Below are positions 25,039 through 34,933 of a DNA stretch of 64,000 nucleotides, piece after piece; positions within the stretch are counted from its first letter, which is position 1; every line of letters starts with the position of its first letter. The DNA is taken from the NCBI RefSeq assembly GCF_000729995.1, contig NZ_JNFG01000018.1, positions 124,001 through 188,000 on the forward strand. The letters run 5' to 3'. The notes below the pieces were generated by a model. The model did not search any database and was not told the origin of the DNA. It saw only the letters and a program-made list of their open reading frames with translations. The position numbers were made by a program, and so were the translations under genes. This stretch comes from Caballeronia sordidicola (GTDB lineage: Bacteria; Pseudomonadota; Gammaproteobacteria; Burkholderiales; Burkholderiaceae).

Positions 25039-26337
25039 ATGGCCAGAGGCTTTTTGCCGTTTCCCACCCGCTCCACCACGCCCTTCCGGCGACGCGATGT
25101 CGCGACGGCTTCCCGCTTGGCCATGCTCGCGTGCGTTATCGGCCTCGGCTGGACCAACGCCGCCTACGCGACGGTTTCCGTGCTCCAGCCCGTGCGCGAA
25201 GCCGCCTCTGAACAACCGCTCGAACTGACGCTGCTTTATAGCGACGACGACAAGCAGCCGCTCACCATCGATGTGCCCAAAGCGCTCAACGTCACGCTGA
25301 CCAACGGCGATCTGCCGCCGCAGCCGCTGGCGCTGCAACGCGAACCCAACGTTCCCGACAAGCTGACGCTGCGCCCCGGACAATATCGAAAGGTTCGTTA
25401 TGCGGCCCCGTGGCCCGAAGCAGCGCGTGGTGTGATGAAGGTCGATCCGGTAGGCTTCGATTCGTCGCCCATGCTGATCACGCTGAACCGCGGCAAGTCG
25501 CAAACGCAAGTGGTGGCAGCTGAGACCGCTGAGACGAAGGCCACGACACCGCAGCAACTGGCGAGCGCAGAGGCCGCGGCGAACACATCGGCGGTGCCTA
25601 CGACAACGAGCGACCGTATGTTGAGCGGCCGTTTGTCGACCTTTGAGCCCATGTATTTCGCCGACGGCCAGAACGGCGACAACCTCGCGAAATTCCAGTT
25701 CAGCTTCAAGTACCGCCTGCTGTTGCCCGACGATCCCCGCTCGCGCAGCCTCCTCGACAACCTGTATTTCGCCTACACGCAAACGTCGATCTGGGACCTG
25801 TCGGCTGAATCAGCGCCGTTCCGCGACACGAGTTACGAGCCGCAACTGTTCTACTACCTGGAGAACACGGGTTGGAAAAGCTCGCTGTTTTCGCGGATGG
25901 GCGTGACTGCCGGTATTGGGCATGAGTCGAACGGGAAGGCGGGCGCGGATTCGCGCGGGATCAACATCGCGTTCGTGCGTCCGAGCTGGGATTTCGGCGA
26001 TATCAATTCGAACCACCTGACCATATCGCCGAAAATCTATTACTACATCACGAAGAGCGGCAATGAGGACATCCAGGACTATCGGGGATACGTCGACCTG
26101 CTCGTGAAGTACGGTAGCCCCGACGGCTGGCAACTCGCCACGACATTGCGCAAGGGTACCAAAGGGGGATACGGCAGCGTTGACGCCCAATTCACGTATC
26201 CGCTTGCCAAGCTGATCAGCAGCGCGTGGGGCGGCTATTTGTGGGTGGGGTATTTCAACGGCTACGGCGAAGATATTCTCGATTACAACCAGCGTAACCA
26301 CTGGATCGCTCGGATCGGCTACAGCATCGCCCGTTAA
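25039..26337 (+). CDS. pldA: Outer-membrane phospholipase A (OMPLA)
   Basis: The 432-residue protein carries a signal peptide (hydrophobic LAMLACVIGLGWTNAAYA) and then an N-terminal extension of about 160 residues before the beta-barrel. The calcium-dependent catalytic triad is His295, Ser297 and Asn309 (GIGHESNGKAGADSRGIN), with the spacing of 14 residues between His and Asn seen in E. coli OMPLA. Barrel strands continue to the C-terminal aromatic-rich end (IARIGYSIAR). It hydrolyses outer-leaflet phospholipids to keep membrane asymmetry. The extension (immunoglobulin-like) is usual in betaproteobacterial members. Confidence 0.88.
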   Translation: MARGFLPFPTRSTTPFRRRDVATASRLAMLACVIGLGWTNAAYATVSVLQPVREAASEQPLELTLLYSDDDKQPLTIDVPKALNVTLTNGDLPPQPLALQREPNVPDKLTLRPGQYRKVRYAAPWPEAARGVMKVDPVGFDSSPMLITLNRGKSQTQVVAAETAETKATTPQQLASAEAAANTSAVPTTTSDRMLSGRLSTFEPMYFADGQNGDNLAKFQFSFKYRLLLPDDPRSRSLLDNLYFAYTQTSIWDLSAESAPFRDTSYEPQLFYYLENTGWKSSLFSRMGVTAGIGHESNGKAGADSRGINIAFVRPSWDFGDINSNHLTISPKIYYYITKSGNEDIQDYRGYVDLLVKYGSPDGWQLATTLRKGTKGGYGSVDAQFTYPLAKLISSAWGGYLWVGYFNGYGEDILDYNQRNHWIARIGYSIAR

Positions 26338-26407
26338 AGTTAAACTTAGGCCTTTTGCGCGGGCGCTGCAGCTTTCACTGCATGCCGCGCCCGACTACAG
26401 GCGTTTT

Positions 26408-26611
26408 ATGGCATCGAACCTTCATGATTTACCTGACAGCCCGTGCATCGGCGTCTGCTCGACCCTCTTCGACGACGTCTGCAAAGGCTGTGGCCGCATG
26501 GCCGGAGAAGTCTCCAACTGGGTCTTTCTCAGCGACGCCGAGAAGGCCGTGATCTGGGAACGTATTACGCGCGAAGGCACCGCCATGCGCTTCACCCGCG
26601 ACAAGGTTTGA
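26408..26611 (+). CDS. DUF1289 small protein
   Basis: A 67-residue protein with the DUF1289 pattern: SPCIGVCSTLFDDVCKGCGRM, three to four cysteines suggesting a metal or iron-sulfur site, followed by SNWVFLSDAEKAVIWERI. Function unknown. It follows pldA by 70 bases and may be co-transcribed. Confidence 0.85.
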   Translation: MASNLHDLPDSPCIGVCSTLFDDVCKGCGRMAGEVSNWVFLSDAEKAVIWERITREGTAMRFTRDKV

Positions 26612-26813
26612 TCGGCGCGTGAGTTGCGCGTGAGGTCAGGTGTGGACACCTGTCTGTCCGTGCGCAGACGGTCTTTTGACTCCGCGGGAAGCCCCGGAAA
26701 ACCGATGATTTCCGTGCCGCGTAGCGACCGGTTTGTGGCGGGCTTGTGGCGGGCCCGAGTCACAAGCCAACTTGTAACCCAAGCTTCAGCCTAATCTGCA
26801 GAACTCGCGCCGT

Positions 26814-27971
26814 TCAAGCCGCCGCCGTGGGCCGGATATCTGCGACCAGCAAGTCGAGCAATTCACGCACGCTGCGGATCGCTGATCCGAACGGCAGCGC
26901 CTCGCGTCCCCGGAAAAACAGCCCGTTCGCGCGATCTCCACGCAGGGCCGCGGCGAGACGGGTATCAATACAAAAGTGCCCGAACTTTTCGATGCCGTCA
27001 CGCAAACCACACGCCACCAGGCAATTCAGGCCCGTGGGACACTTTTGCACGCGCGAACCGATCTTGTCGCGAATCCGTTGCTCATTGCGCATATAGCGAT
27101 CGAGCCATGGCGTTTTCACCGCGCGAGCCGGCAGGCCGGTCACGCTCACGAATTCGACGATGTCTTCCGGCGTTGCATCAGCGAGAATCCGCTTGAATTC
27201 GGGATGCGCGTCACCCTCCTCGGTCACCGCGAACGCCGTGCCGAGTTGCACGCCGGACGCACCTGCCGCCAGCCAGCGACGCACCGCCGCATGCCCGTCG
27301 ATGCCACCCGCCACGATCAGCGGAATCTGAGTGCGGGAGATGCCGAGGGCATCGAAAGTCAGCATGGTTTCTTCGATCACGCGGGCGAAGTCAAAGCGCT
27401 CGCTTGGAATGTCCGCGACGCTTGCCACGCCTAGATGGCCTCCCGCATGCCCCGGATGTTCGATCACGATGGCATCGGGCAAACGATTCTTCTTGAGCCA
27501 CTTCTTCAGTACCAGCGCAATGCCACGGCTATCCGACAAGATCGGGATCAGCGCGATATCGACGCCTTGCGTCAGGTCCGGCAGGTCCAGCGGCAGCCCT
27601 GCCCCCATGACGATAGCGTCGGCGCCGCTTTCGCACGCCGTCTGTACCGCCGCCGCGTAGGACGAAACCGCGCGCATGACATTCACGGCAATCATGCCGT
27701 GGCCCTCGCTAAGAGCCTTCGCTGCAATGATCTCGCGCCGCAACGCCGTCTGGTTGGCGGCTTCCAGCGTCGCCTGATCCGGATTCTGTTTGCATATCTC
27801 AAGCAGGTCCGGATGGTGATGCCGCAAGTCGATGCTCGAGATTGTTCCCATTGCACCCTCCCGGGCTACGGCGCCGGCCAGCCGGTGCGCGGATACACCC
27901 ACACCCATGCCTCCCTGCACAATAGGAAGCAACGTGCGGCCGCGAATGGTCAGGGGGGTAAGAGGGGTCAT
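26814..27971 (-). CDS. Nitronate monooxygenase
   Basis: This 385-residue TIM-barrel flavoprotein oxidises nitronates with FMN. Motifs are PIVQGGMGVGVSAHRLAGAVA, PGHAGGHLG (with catalytic-type His), VAGGIDGHAAVRRWLAAGASGVQLGTAFAV and a C-terminal KCPTGLNCLVACGLRDG, Cys-rich section. The ATG at 27971 is preferred; an upstream in-frame start at 28043 lacks a good ribosome-binding site. Alternative function: an enoyl-ACP reductase FabK-like enzyme, a close relative. Confidence 0.85.
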   Translation of the reverse strand: MTPLTPLTIRGRTLLPIVQGGMGVGVSAHRLAGAVAREGAMGTISSIDLRHHHPDLLEICKQNPDQATLEAANQTALRREIIAAKALSEGHGMIAVNVMRAVSSYAAAVQTACESGADAIVMGAGLPLDLPDLTQGVDIALIPILSDSRGIALVLKKWLKKNRLPDAIVIEHPGHAGGHLGVASVADIPSERFDFARVIEETMLTFDALGISRTQIPLIVAGGIDGHAAVRRWLAAGASGVQLGTAFAVTEEGDAHPEFKRILADATPEDIVEFVSVTGLPARAVKTPWLDRYMRNEQRIRDKIGSRVQKCPTGLNCLVACGLRDGIEKFGHFCIDTRLAAALRGDRANGLFFRGREALPFGSAIRSVRELLDLLVADIRPTAAA

Positions 27972-28097
27972 GAAAGGATCATCTCCAGAGTCAAAATTTT
28001 GAGCTTGCAGGAGGTTAGACAAACACACGTTGCGTTTTATCAAGCAAGTTCGACTGTGCTGTATTTCAGTTTTCCAAACGTGCTCCGTTCCCAGAAA

Positions 28098-28134
28098 GCA
28101 AACGGCCCGCTTCTTTACGAAGCGGGCCGTTTGC
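28098..28134 (-). terminator. Perfect 16-bp hairpin after the ABC-F gene
   Basis: GCAAACGGCCCGCTTC (28098-28113) is an exact reverse complement of 28119-28134, with the loop TTTAC. On the minus strand TTTCT follows the stem. It sits 60 bases after the ABC-F stop and before the nitronate monooxygenase start. Confidence 0.75.
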
Positions 28135-28193
28135 GTTGCTGCTTGTTTCTATTGGCTAACTGCTGTGTTGCGCGGGGTGATACGCGCGCCCAG

Positions 28194-29786
28194 TTACTGA
28201 ATACCCTGACTCGCCAGCAATTCCTCGTACGTGCCGCCGAAGTCGCGCAGCGTACCGTCGTTCTTCACTTCGATGATCCGGTTCGCCAGCCCATTCACGA
28301 ACTCCCGGTCATGCGAAACGAAAATCAGAGTGCCTTCGTATTTCTCCAACGCGATCTGCAGGGATTCGATCGATTCCATGTCCATGTGGTTGGTCGGCTC
28401 GTCCATCAACAATACGTTCGGGCGCCCGAGCATCAGCTTGCCCCAGATCATGCGGCCTTTCTCACCGCCCGACAGCACCTTGACCGACTTCTTGATGTCG
28501 TCGGCGTTGAACAGCAAACGGCCCAACGTGCCACGGACCATCTGGTCGTCGTCGCCCTCCTGACGATACTGGTCGACCCAATCGGTGAGCGTCTCGTCCT
28601 TCGGAAACTCTTCGTACGTGTCCTGCGGCATGTAACCGACCAGCGCGTTTTCTGCCCACTTTACCGTGCCGCCGTCCAATTCGATCGCACCCTTCAACGC
28701 GCGCAGCAACGTGGTCTTGCCTGCGCCGTTCTCACCGATGATCGCAATCCGCTCACCCGGCTGAACGCTCACGCTGAAGTGGTTGAAGATGGTGCGGTCG
28801 TATTTCTTCGTGATGTTGGTCGCAACCACCGCGATGTTGTGCAGCTTTTTCTCGAAGTCGAAGCGAATAAACGGGTTTTGCCGCGACGACGGCTTGAATT
28901 CCTCGATCTTGATCTTTTCGATCTGCTTTGCACGGCTGGTCGCCTGACGTGCCTTCGACTTGTTGGCCGAGAACCGGCGCACGAAGTCCTGCAAATCAGC
29001 CACTTTGTCTTTCGCCTTCTGGTTCGCGTTTGCCTGACGTTCGCGCGCCTGAGCGGATGCCAGCATGTAGTCGTCGTAGTTACCCGGATAGACCTTCAAC
29101 GTGCCGTAATCCATGTCTGCCATGTGCGTGCAGACCTGATTCAGGAAGTGTCGATCATGGGAAATGATCACCATGGTCGAGTTGTACTGGTTCAGTACGT
29201 CCTCGAGCCAGCGAATGGAGGTGATGTCCAAGTTGTTGGTCGGTTCGTCGAGCAGCAGCACGTCGGGCTTCGAAAACAGCGCCTGTGCGAGCAACACGCG
29301 CAGCTTCCAGCCCGGGGCGACGTTGCTCATCGGGCCGTTATGGTCTTCAATCGCAATGCCAATGCCCAGCAGCAATTCGCCAGCGCGTGCTTCAGCCGTG
29401 TAGCCGTCGTACTCAGCGAACTTCGCTTCGAGCTCGGCGGCGTGCATGTAGTCGTCGTCGGTGGCGTCGGGGTTCGCGTAAATCGCGTCGCGCTCGGACA
29501 TCGCGTTCCACATTTCCGTGTGGCCCATCATCACGACGTCGATCACGCGCATGTCTTCATACGCGAACTGATCCTGACGCAATTTACCGAGACGCACGTT
29601 CGGTTCGAGCATCACGTTGCCGGAGCTCGGTTCCAGGTCGCTGCCTAGAATCTTCATGAGCGTGGATTTGCCGCAGCCGTTCGCCCCGATCAGGCCATAG
29701 CGATTTCCTTCCCCGAACTTGACCGAAATGTTCTCGAAGAGGGGCTTCGGCCCGAATTGCATGGTGATGTTGGCAGTAGACAGCAC
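28194..29786 (-). CDS. ABC-F ATPase, YbiT type
   Basis: A 530-residue protein with two ABC nucleotide-binding domains and no membrane segment, so it acts on the ribosome or in the cytoplasm. Domain 1 has Walker A GANGCGKST and Walker B LLLDEPTNNLD; its signature region reads MSNVAPGWKLRVLL, typical of YbiT. The linker (about 240-320) is charged. Domain 2 has GENGAGKTT, LSGGEKGRM and MDEPTNHMD. ABC-F proteins enter the ribosomal E site and tune translation; the inducing condition for YbiT is unsettled. Confidence 0.9.
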   Translation of the reverse strand: MLSTANITMQFGPKPLFENISVKFGEGNRYGLIGANGCGKSTLMKILGSDLEPSSGNVMLEPNVRLGKLRQDQFAYEDMRVIDVVMMGHTEMWNAMSERDAIYANPDATDDDYMHAAELEAKFAEYDGYTAEARAGELLLGIGIAIEDHNGPMSNVAPGWKLRVLLAQALFSKPDVLLLDEPTNNLDITSIRWLEDVLNQYNSTMVIISHDRHFLNQVCTHMADMDYGTLKVYPGNYDDYMLASAQARERQANANQKAKDKVADLQDFVRRFSANKSKARQATSRAKQIEKIKIEEFKPSSRQNPFIRFDFEKKLHNIAVVATNITKKYDRTIFNHFSVSVQPGERIAIIGENGAGKTTLLRALKGAIELDGGTVKWAENALVGYMPQDTYEEFPKDETLTDWVDQYRQEGDDDQMVRGTLGRLLFNADDIKKSVKVLSGGEKGRMIWGKLMLGRPNVLLMDEPTNHMDMESIESLQIALEKYEGTLIFVSHDREFVNGLANRIIEVKNDGTLRDFGGTYEELLASQGIQ

Positions 29787-30005
29787 AGCGCGTCCTTTTG
29801 AATGGTGTACGGCGAAAAACCTGCAATTTTAGCAGTTTTTGGGACGAATTGCGGCAATGCAGCGGAAAGCTGCACGCGCGGGCGCGTAGACCGCGCTTCC
29901 GGCGGTCCACAAATGGCGCCGCGAGTGACGCCACAAATGCCGCCGCACCGGGCGTTCCGGGCTGACTGAATCTGCCCTAATCCTCCGATGCCGCCCGTCC
30001 CGAGC

Positions 30006-31451
30006 TTAGATGCGCTCCGCGATATACGCCTTCACGAGTCCCGCCTCGGCCGCCACGATATCGAATTTCTGTGGCAATTCTTCGATACCGATAAACGCCG
30101 CCGGCCGCTCCGGCTCACGCTCGAGCGCTTCACGGATGGTTTCGCCGAATTTGATCGGCTGGGCGGTTTCCAGCACGATCATCGGTACGCCCGGCTTCAG
30201 GTGTTCGCGCGCAACCTTCAGGCCGTCAGCCGTGTGGGTATCGATCATCGTTCCGTAACGCTCGAACACGTCGCGAATGGTGTCCACCCGGTCCGCGTGG
30301 CTGCTGCGTCCCGACACGAAACCAAATTCCTCCACGCGCGCAAAGTCGCCACTGGCCGCGAGGTCGAATCCACCCTTTTCCTCCACGTCGCGAAACAACT
30401 GCAGCACGCGCGCGGGATCGCGGCCGAGCAGATCGAATACGAAACGCTCGAAATTCGACGCTTTCGAGATATCCATGCTCGGGCTGGTCGTGTGATACGT
30501 CTCGGCCGCTGTGCGCACGCGATAAATGCCGGTGCGGAAAAATTCGTCGAGCACGTCGTTCTCGTTCGTAGCGACGACCAGTTGCTCGATCGGCAAACCC
30601 ATCATCCGCGCGATATGCCCGGCGCAGACATTGCCGAAATTGCCCGATGGCACCGTGAACGACACCCGCTCGGCGTTCGACTTCGTCGCGGCGAAGTAGC
30701 CCTTGAAATAATAGACAACTTGCGCCACCACGCGCGCCCAGTTGATCGAATTGACCGTACCGATCTTGTTGGCCGCTTTGAACGCGTGATCGTTCGACAC
30801 CGCCTTGACGATGTCCTGGCAATTGTCGAAGTTGCCGACCACCGCCAGGTTGAAGATGTTCGGGTCCTGCAGCGAAAACATCTGCGCCGTCTGGAACGCG
30901 CTCATTTTCTGATGCGGCGACAGCATGAAAACGCGCACGCCCTGCTTGCCGCGCATCGCGTATTCGGCCGCGCTGCCGGTGTCGCCTGATGTCGCGCCAA
31001 GAATATTCAGCGTCTGCCCCTCTTTGGCGAGCGTGTACTCGAACAGGTTGCCGAGCAACTGCATGGCCATGTCCTTGAACGCGAGCGTAGGACCGTTCGA
31101 CAATTCCAGCAGCGACACCGTCGTGCCGCCTTCTTCGCCCAACGTTTTCAGAGGCGTGATCTGCGACGCGCTTTCGTGATGGCGGACGTTGCTGTACGTA
31201 TTCGCCGTGTAAGTCCGGCGCGTGAGCGCGCGCAGATCTTCGTCGGAAATGTCGTCGCTGAATTTGCGCAGGATTTCGTAGGCGAGATCCGCATACGAAA
31301 GCGAGCGCCACGCAGTCAGTTCTTGAGCCGTGATGCGCGGATATTCAGCGGGCAAATACAGGCCGCCGTCCTTGGCGAGACCGCCGAGAAGGATGTCGGA
31401 GAAAGTATGGCGCTCGCCGAAACCGGCGCCGCGCGTGGAGATGTAGTTCAT
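30006..31451 (-). CDS. thrC: Threonine synthase
   Basis: The 481-residue PLP enzyme converts O-phosphohomoserine to threonine. Motifs are YISTRG at the N-terminus, the cofactor lysine in GPTLAFKDMAMQLLGN, LGATSGDTGSAA, and VPSGNFGNVCAGHIA. It is last in a unit with hom (9-base gap), so homoserine produced by Hom is phosphorylated by ThrB (gene not in window) and then used here. Confidence 0.95.
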   Translation of the reverse strand: MNYISTRGAGFGERHTFSDILLGGLAKDGGLYLPAEYPRITAQELTAWRSLSYADLAYEILRKFSDDISDEDLRALTRRTYTANTYSNVRHHESASQITPLKTLGEEGGTTVSLLELSNGPTLAFKDMAMQLLGNLFEYTLAKEGQTLNILGATSGDTGSAAEYAMRGKQGVRVFMLSPHQKMSAFQTAQMFSLQDPNIFNLAVVGNFDNCQDIVKAVSNDHAFKAANKIGTVNSINWARVVAQVVYYFKGYFAATKSNAERVSFTVPSGNFGNVCAGHIARMMGLPIEQLVVATNENDVLDEFFRTGIYRVRTAAETYHTTSPSMDISKASNFERFVFDLLGRDPARVLQLFRDVEEKGGFDLAASGDFARVEEFGFVSGRSSHADRVDTIRDVFERYGTMIDTHTADGLKVAREHLKPGVPMIVLETAQPIKFGETIREALEREPERPAAFIGIEELPQKFDIVAAEAGLVKAYIAERI

Positions 31452-31460
31452 TTCATAGCC

Positions 31461-32777
31461 CTAGTTCAATCCTTCCATGCGCAGCTTCGTCACTTTCGAA
31501 ACCACGGTGGACAGCGCCTCGATCTGCGTGATCGCCGCGTTGATTTCCCGTTCGACCGTTTCGTGCGTCAGCAGGATGATGTCGGTTTCACCCTTGTCCT
31601 CGCCGTCGACATGCTCGGATTCCTTCTGCAGCAACGCGTCGATGGAAATGACCTTGTCCGCGAGAATCCGCGTGATATTGGCCAGCACGCCGGTAACATC
31701 CGCCACGCGCAGGCGCAGGTAGTAGCTGCTCGTCACTTCCTCTATCGGCAGGATTGGCGTGTTGGCGAGCCTGTCCGGCTGGAACGCCAAGTGCGGCACG
31801 CGATGTTCCGGGTCGGCCGTATGGAGGCGCGTGACGTCTACAAGGTCTGCCACCACCGCCGACGCAGTCGGCTCAGCGCCCGCACCCTTGCCGTAATAAA
31901 GCGTGGTGCCGACTGCGTCGCCGTGCACCACCACCGCGTTCATCGCACCTTCCACGTTCGCCAGCAAGCGTTTTGCCGGAATCAGCGTGGGATGCGTGCG
32001 CAACTCGATGCCCTTCTCCGTGCGCCGCGCGATACCCAGCAGCTTGATCCTATAGCCCAGCGCCTCGGCATAGCGGATATCGATGGCGTCGAGCTTGCTG
32101 ATCCCTTCCACATAAGCCCGGTCGAATTGCACAGGCACGCCGAACGCGATCGCGCTCATGATCGTGACCTTATGAGCCGCGTCTACGCCTTCAATATCGA
32201 AGGTCGGATCAGCTTCCGCATAACCCAGTTCCTGCGCCGCCTTCAGTGCGGTCGCGAAGTCGAGTCCGCGGTCACGCATCTCCGAGAGAATGTAGTTCGT
32301 CGTACCGTTGATGATGCCAGCGATGTACTGGATCCGGTTCGCCGTCAGCCCTTCGCGCAGCGCCTTGATGATCGGAATGCCGCCCGCGACCGCCGCTTCG
32401 AACGCCACCATCACGCCCTTCTTGCTCGCCGCTTCGAAAATCTCGCTGCCGTGCACGGCGAGGAGCGCCTTGTTCGCCGTCACCACGTGCTTGCCGTTGG
32501 CGATGGCGCGCAGCACCAGTTCGCGCGCGATGCCCGTGCCGCCGATCATCTCGGCGACGATGTCGATGGAAGGATCGTCGACGACCGCATTGAAGTCGGT
32601 CGTGACGTCGATACCTTCGGCGCCCTGCACCTTCGACGGCGTGCGCACCGCGATGCGCGTAATTTCGATGCCCCGTCCGGCGCGCCGTTTGATTTCTTCC
32701 TGATTGCGGCGCAGCACCGTGAAGGTGCCGCTGCCGACGGTGCCGAAGCCCAGCAGGCCAACTTTGATCGGTTCCAT
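31461..32777 (-). CDS. hom: Homoserine dehydrogenase
   Basis: The 438-residue enzyme reduces aspartate semialdehyde to homoserine with NAD(P)H. N-terminal Rossmann fold LLGFGTVGSGTF; catalytic region KALLAVHGSEIFE and AGIINGTTNYILSEM; C-terminal ACT domain (LRVADVTGVLANITRILADK) for feedback control by threonine. It lies between the aminotransferase and thrC on one transcript. Confidence 0.95.
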   Translation of the reverse strand: MEPIKVGLLGFGTVGSGTFTVLRRNQEEIKRRAGRGIEITRIAVRTPSKVQGAEGIDVTTDFNAVVDDPSIDIVAEMIGGTGIARELVLRAIANGKHVVTANKALLAVHGSEIFEAASKKGVMVAFEAAVAGGIPIIKALREGLTANRIQYIAGIINGTTNYILSEMRDRGLDFATALKAAQELGYAEADPTFDIEGVDAAHKVTIMSAIAFGVPVQFDRAYVEGISKLDAIDIRYAEALGYRIKLLGIARRTEKGIELRTHPTLIPAKRLLANVEGAMNAVVVHGDAVGTTLYYGKGAGAEPTASAVVADLVDVTRLHTADPEHRVPHLAFQPDRLANTPILPIEEVTSSYYLRLRVADVTGVLANITRILADKVISIDALLQKESEHVDGEDKGETDIILLTHETVEREINAAITQIEALSTVVSKVTKLRMEGLN

Positions 32778-32804
32778 TGCAGCGTGAGTCTTATAAGAGA
32801 GGTT

Positions 32805-34043
32805 TTAGACAGAGTGACGCTTTCGATAACCATCGAGAAAGCGCGCGATACGGTTGATGGAGTCAGCGAGATCGTCCACGTTCGGCAGGAACACCACGCG
32901 GAAATGATCCGGCGCCGGCCAGTTGAAGCCGGTGCCCTGGACCAGCAGCGTGCGTTCTTCGAGCAGCAGGTCCGTAATGAACTGCTGGTCATCGACGATC
33001 GGATACATCTTCGGGTCGAGCTTCGGGAACATGTACAGCGCCGCCTGCGGCTTCACGCAGCTCACGCCGGGAATGGCGGTGAGCATGTCGTAGGCGAGTT
33101 CCCGCTGCTTGAAAAGTCGTCCACCCGGCACGATCAGGTCGTTGATGCTCTGGTAACCGCCGAGCGCCGTCTGGATGGCGTACTGCCCCGGCACGTTCGC
33201 GCACAGGCGCATGGAGGCCAGGATGCCGAGCCCTTCCATATAGTCATGGGCGATGCGACGGTTTTCACCCGTCAGGCCGGAAATGTACATCCAGCCCGCG
33301 CGATACCCGCAGGCCCGGTAACTCTTCGACAGACTATTGAACGTGACGGTCAGCACGTCTTCGGACAACGCGCCGACCGCCGTGTGCTTGCGGCCGTCAT
33401 AGACAATCTTGTCGTAGACCTCGTCGGCAAAAATGATCAGGCCATGCTTGCGCGCCAGTTCGATCATCTCGAGCAACAGTTCGTCGGAATACAGCGCGCC
33501 GGTCGGATTGTTCGGGTTGATGATGACGAGCGCCTTCGTATTCGGCGTGATCTTCGAGCGCAGGTCGTCGAGATCGGGCATCCAGTCGGCCGATTCGTCG
33601 CAGAGATAGTGCACCGGCGTACCCGACGACAAGCTCACCGCAGCCGTCCACAACGGATAGTCCGGCGCCGGCAGCAGCACTTCGTCGCCGTCGTTGAGGA
33701 GGCCTTGCATGGCCATCACGATCAGCTCGGACGCGCCGTTGCCAATATAGATGTCGTCCAGTTCCACGCCCGCCACGCCTTTTTGCTGGCTGTAATGCAT
33801 GATCGCCTTGCGGGCGGCAAACACGCCTTTCGAATCCGAATAACCCGACGACGTGGGCAGGTTGCGGATCATATCCTGGATGATTTCGTCCGGCGCGTCG
33901 AAACCAAACGACGCCAGATTGCCGATATTGAGCTTGATGATCCGGTGGCCCTCGTCCTCCAGCCGCTTCGCGTGCTCGAGCACGGGACCGCGAATGTCAT
34001 AGCAGACGTTCTGTAATTTATTGGATTTGAGAATCGGTTTCAC
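32805..34043 (-). CDS. Alanine-type aminotransferase (AlaA family)
   Basis: A 412-residue class I aminotransferase. The cofactor lysine is in FNSLSKSYRACGYRAGW, with INPNNPTGALY and DEVYDKIVYDG around the active site. Close in pattern to AlaA, which makes alanine from glutamate and pyruvate. GTG at 34043 is taken as start because it gives the family N-terminus MKPILKSNKLQNVCYDIRGP; the further upstream ATG would add 27 residues. First gene of the unit that continues with hom and thrC, an order common in Burkholderia. Confidence 0.88.
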   Translation of the reverse strand: MKPILKSNKLQNVCYDIRGPVLEHAKRLEDEGHRIIKLNIGNLASFGFDAPDEIIQDMIRNLPTSSGYSDSKGVFAARKAIMHYSQQKGVAGVELDDIYIGNGASELIVMAMQGLLNDGDEVLLPAPDYPLWTAAVSLSSGTPVHYLCDESADWMPDLDDLRSKITPNTKALVIINPNNPTGALYSDELLLEMIELARKHGLIIFADEVYDKIVYDGRKHTAVGALSEDVLTVTFNSLSKSYRACGYRAGWMYISGLTGENRRIAHDYMEGLGILASMRLCANVPGQYAIQTALGGYQSINDLIVPGGRLFKQRELAYDMLTAIPGVSCVKPQAALYMFPKLDPKMYPIVDDQQFITDLLLEERTLLVQGTGFNWPAPDHFRVVFLPNVDDLADSINRIARFLDGYRKRHSV

Positions 34044-34558
34044 GGCGGGAAAGCTCACTGGGTTACTGGAAATCAGGCTCTGGATCAGGAAAATCGGCAA
34101 ACAAAGTTGACAAGTCAGGTCCACAGACTCGGCGCTTCAGGCGCGGAGGGTTAAAACACGTCAAAACGGACCGGACACCGCGCAGAAACCCTAAGTAGCG
34201 ACGCGGAACAGGCAGTCTAGCGAAAATGCGCCGGATAGAGGCAGGTTTGGGCGGAATCGTGTGAGCTTATGGCCATCAGGCCAAGGCAAAACGCCCGGTT
34301 GCGTGTCGGCAAGCAGCTTGTGGCGGCACGCGATGCATCGCGCCGCCCGGGCTCGCAACCCGCTGACGGCTGAAAAGTTATAATTTAGCGGATTATCTGT
34401 GACTTTCGCAATGCGCCACCGGCAAAACGCGTGCACATTGGCCTCATCCCGGTGCCGCGCGAGCCGATGAAAGCTGCATTGCGCGCCAGGCCGTCCCGTT
34501 GTTACAGGCCTCTTGCGGAGTCACCTCTCGCCATCAACTTGCCTGTCGGAATACCGAT
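34044..34558. other. Intergenic region with candidate promoter
   Basis: About 515 bases between the divergent alaA-like and Mth938-like genes. A perfect TATAAT (34379-34384) on the plus strand could drive the latter; no good -35 lies 16-18 bases before it. No gene or terminator was recognised. Confidence 0.45.
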
Positions 34559-34933
34559 TTGAAATTACATCAGGAAGCTAGCGGCGCGCTCAATACCATC
34601 ACGAGTTACGGCGCCGATTACGTCGCAATCAATCTGCAGCGCCATGAAGGCAGCATCATCGTGATGCCCGAAACGCCGGTGATCGCGTGGCCCGTGTCGT
34701 CATTCGAGGCGCTGACGCAGGAAGATTTCGACGCGCTCATCGCGATCGCACCTGAAGTCGTCGTGTTCGGCAGCGGCACGCGCCTGCGTTTTCCGCATCC
34801 GCGGCTGATCGCCAAGCTCTCCCAGCAGCGCATTGGCGTGGAGACAATGGATTTCGGCGCCGCATGCCGTACTTACAACATTCTCATGTCGGAAGGCCGC
34901 CGGGTGGCGGCTGCGCTGCTGATCGAGGCGTGA
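34559..34933 (+). CDS. Mth938-like domain protein
   Basis: A 124-residue protein of the Mth938/NDUFAF3-like fold: KLHQEASGALNTITSYGADYV, then PEVVVFGSGTRLRFP and TYNILMSEGRRVAAALLIEA. The fold is related to a mitochondrial complex I assembly factor; bacterial roles are unproved. A TTG start at 34559 is chosen because the family begins MKLHQE and a GGA lies nine bases upstream. It ends before the arn cluster and may not be part of it. Confidence 0.78.
   Translation: MKLHQEASGALNTITSYGADYVAINLQRHEGSIIVMPETPVIAWPVSSFEALTQEDFDALIAIAPEVVVFGSGTRLRFPHPRLIAKLSQQRIGVETMDFGAACRTYNILMSEGRRVAAALLIEA

Noticed and set aside
27435..29648. 737-codon plus-strand frame opposite the ABC-F gene
   Set aside because: Shadow frame; Val/Arg-rich, no motif, crosses two genes and a terminator.
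31176..34016. 946-codon plus-strand frame across hom and the aminotransferase
   Set aside because: Arg/His-rich composition of an antisense frame; the opposite strand has clear enzyme motifs.
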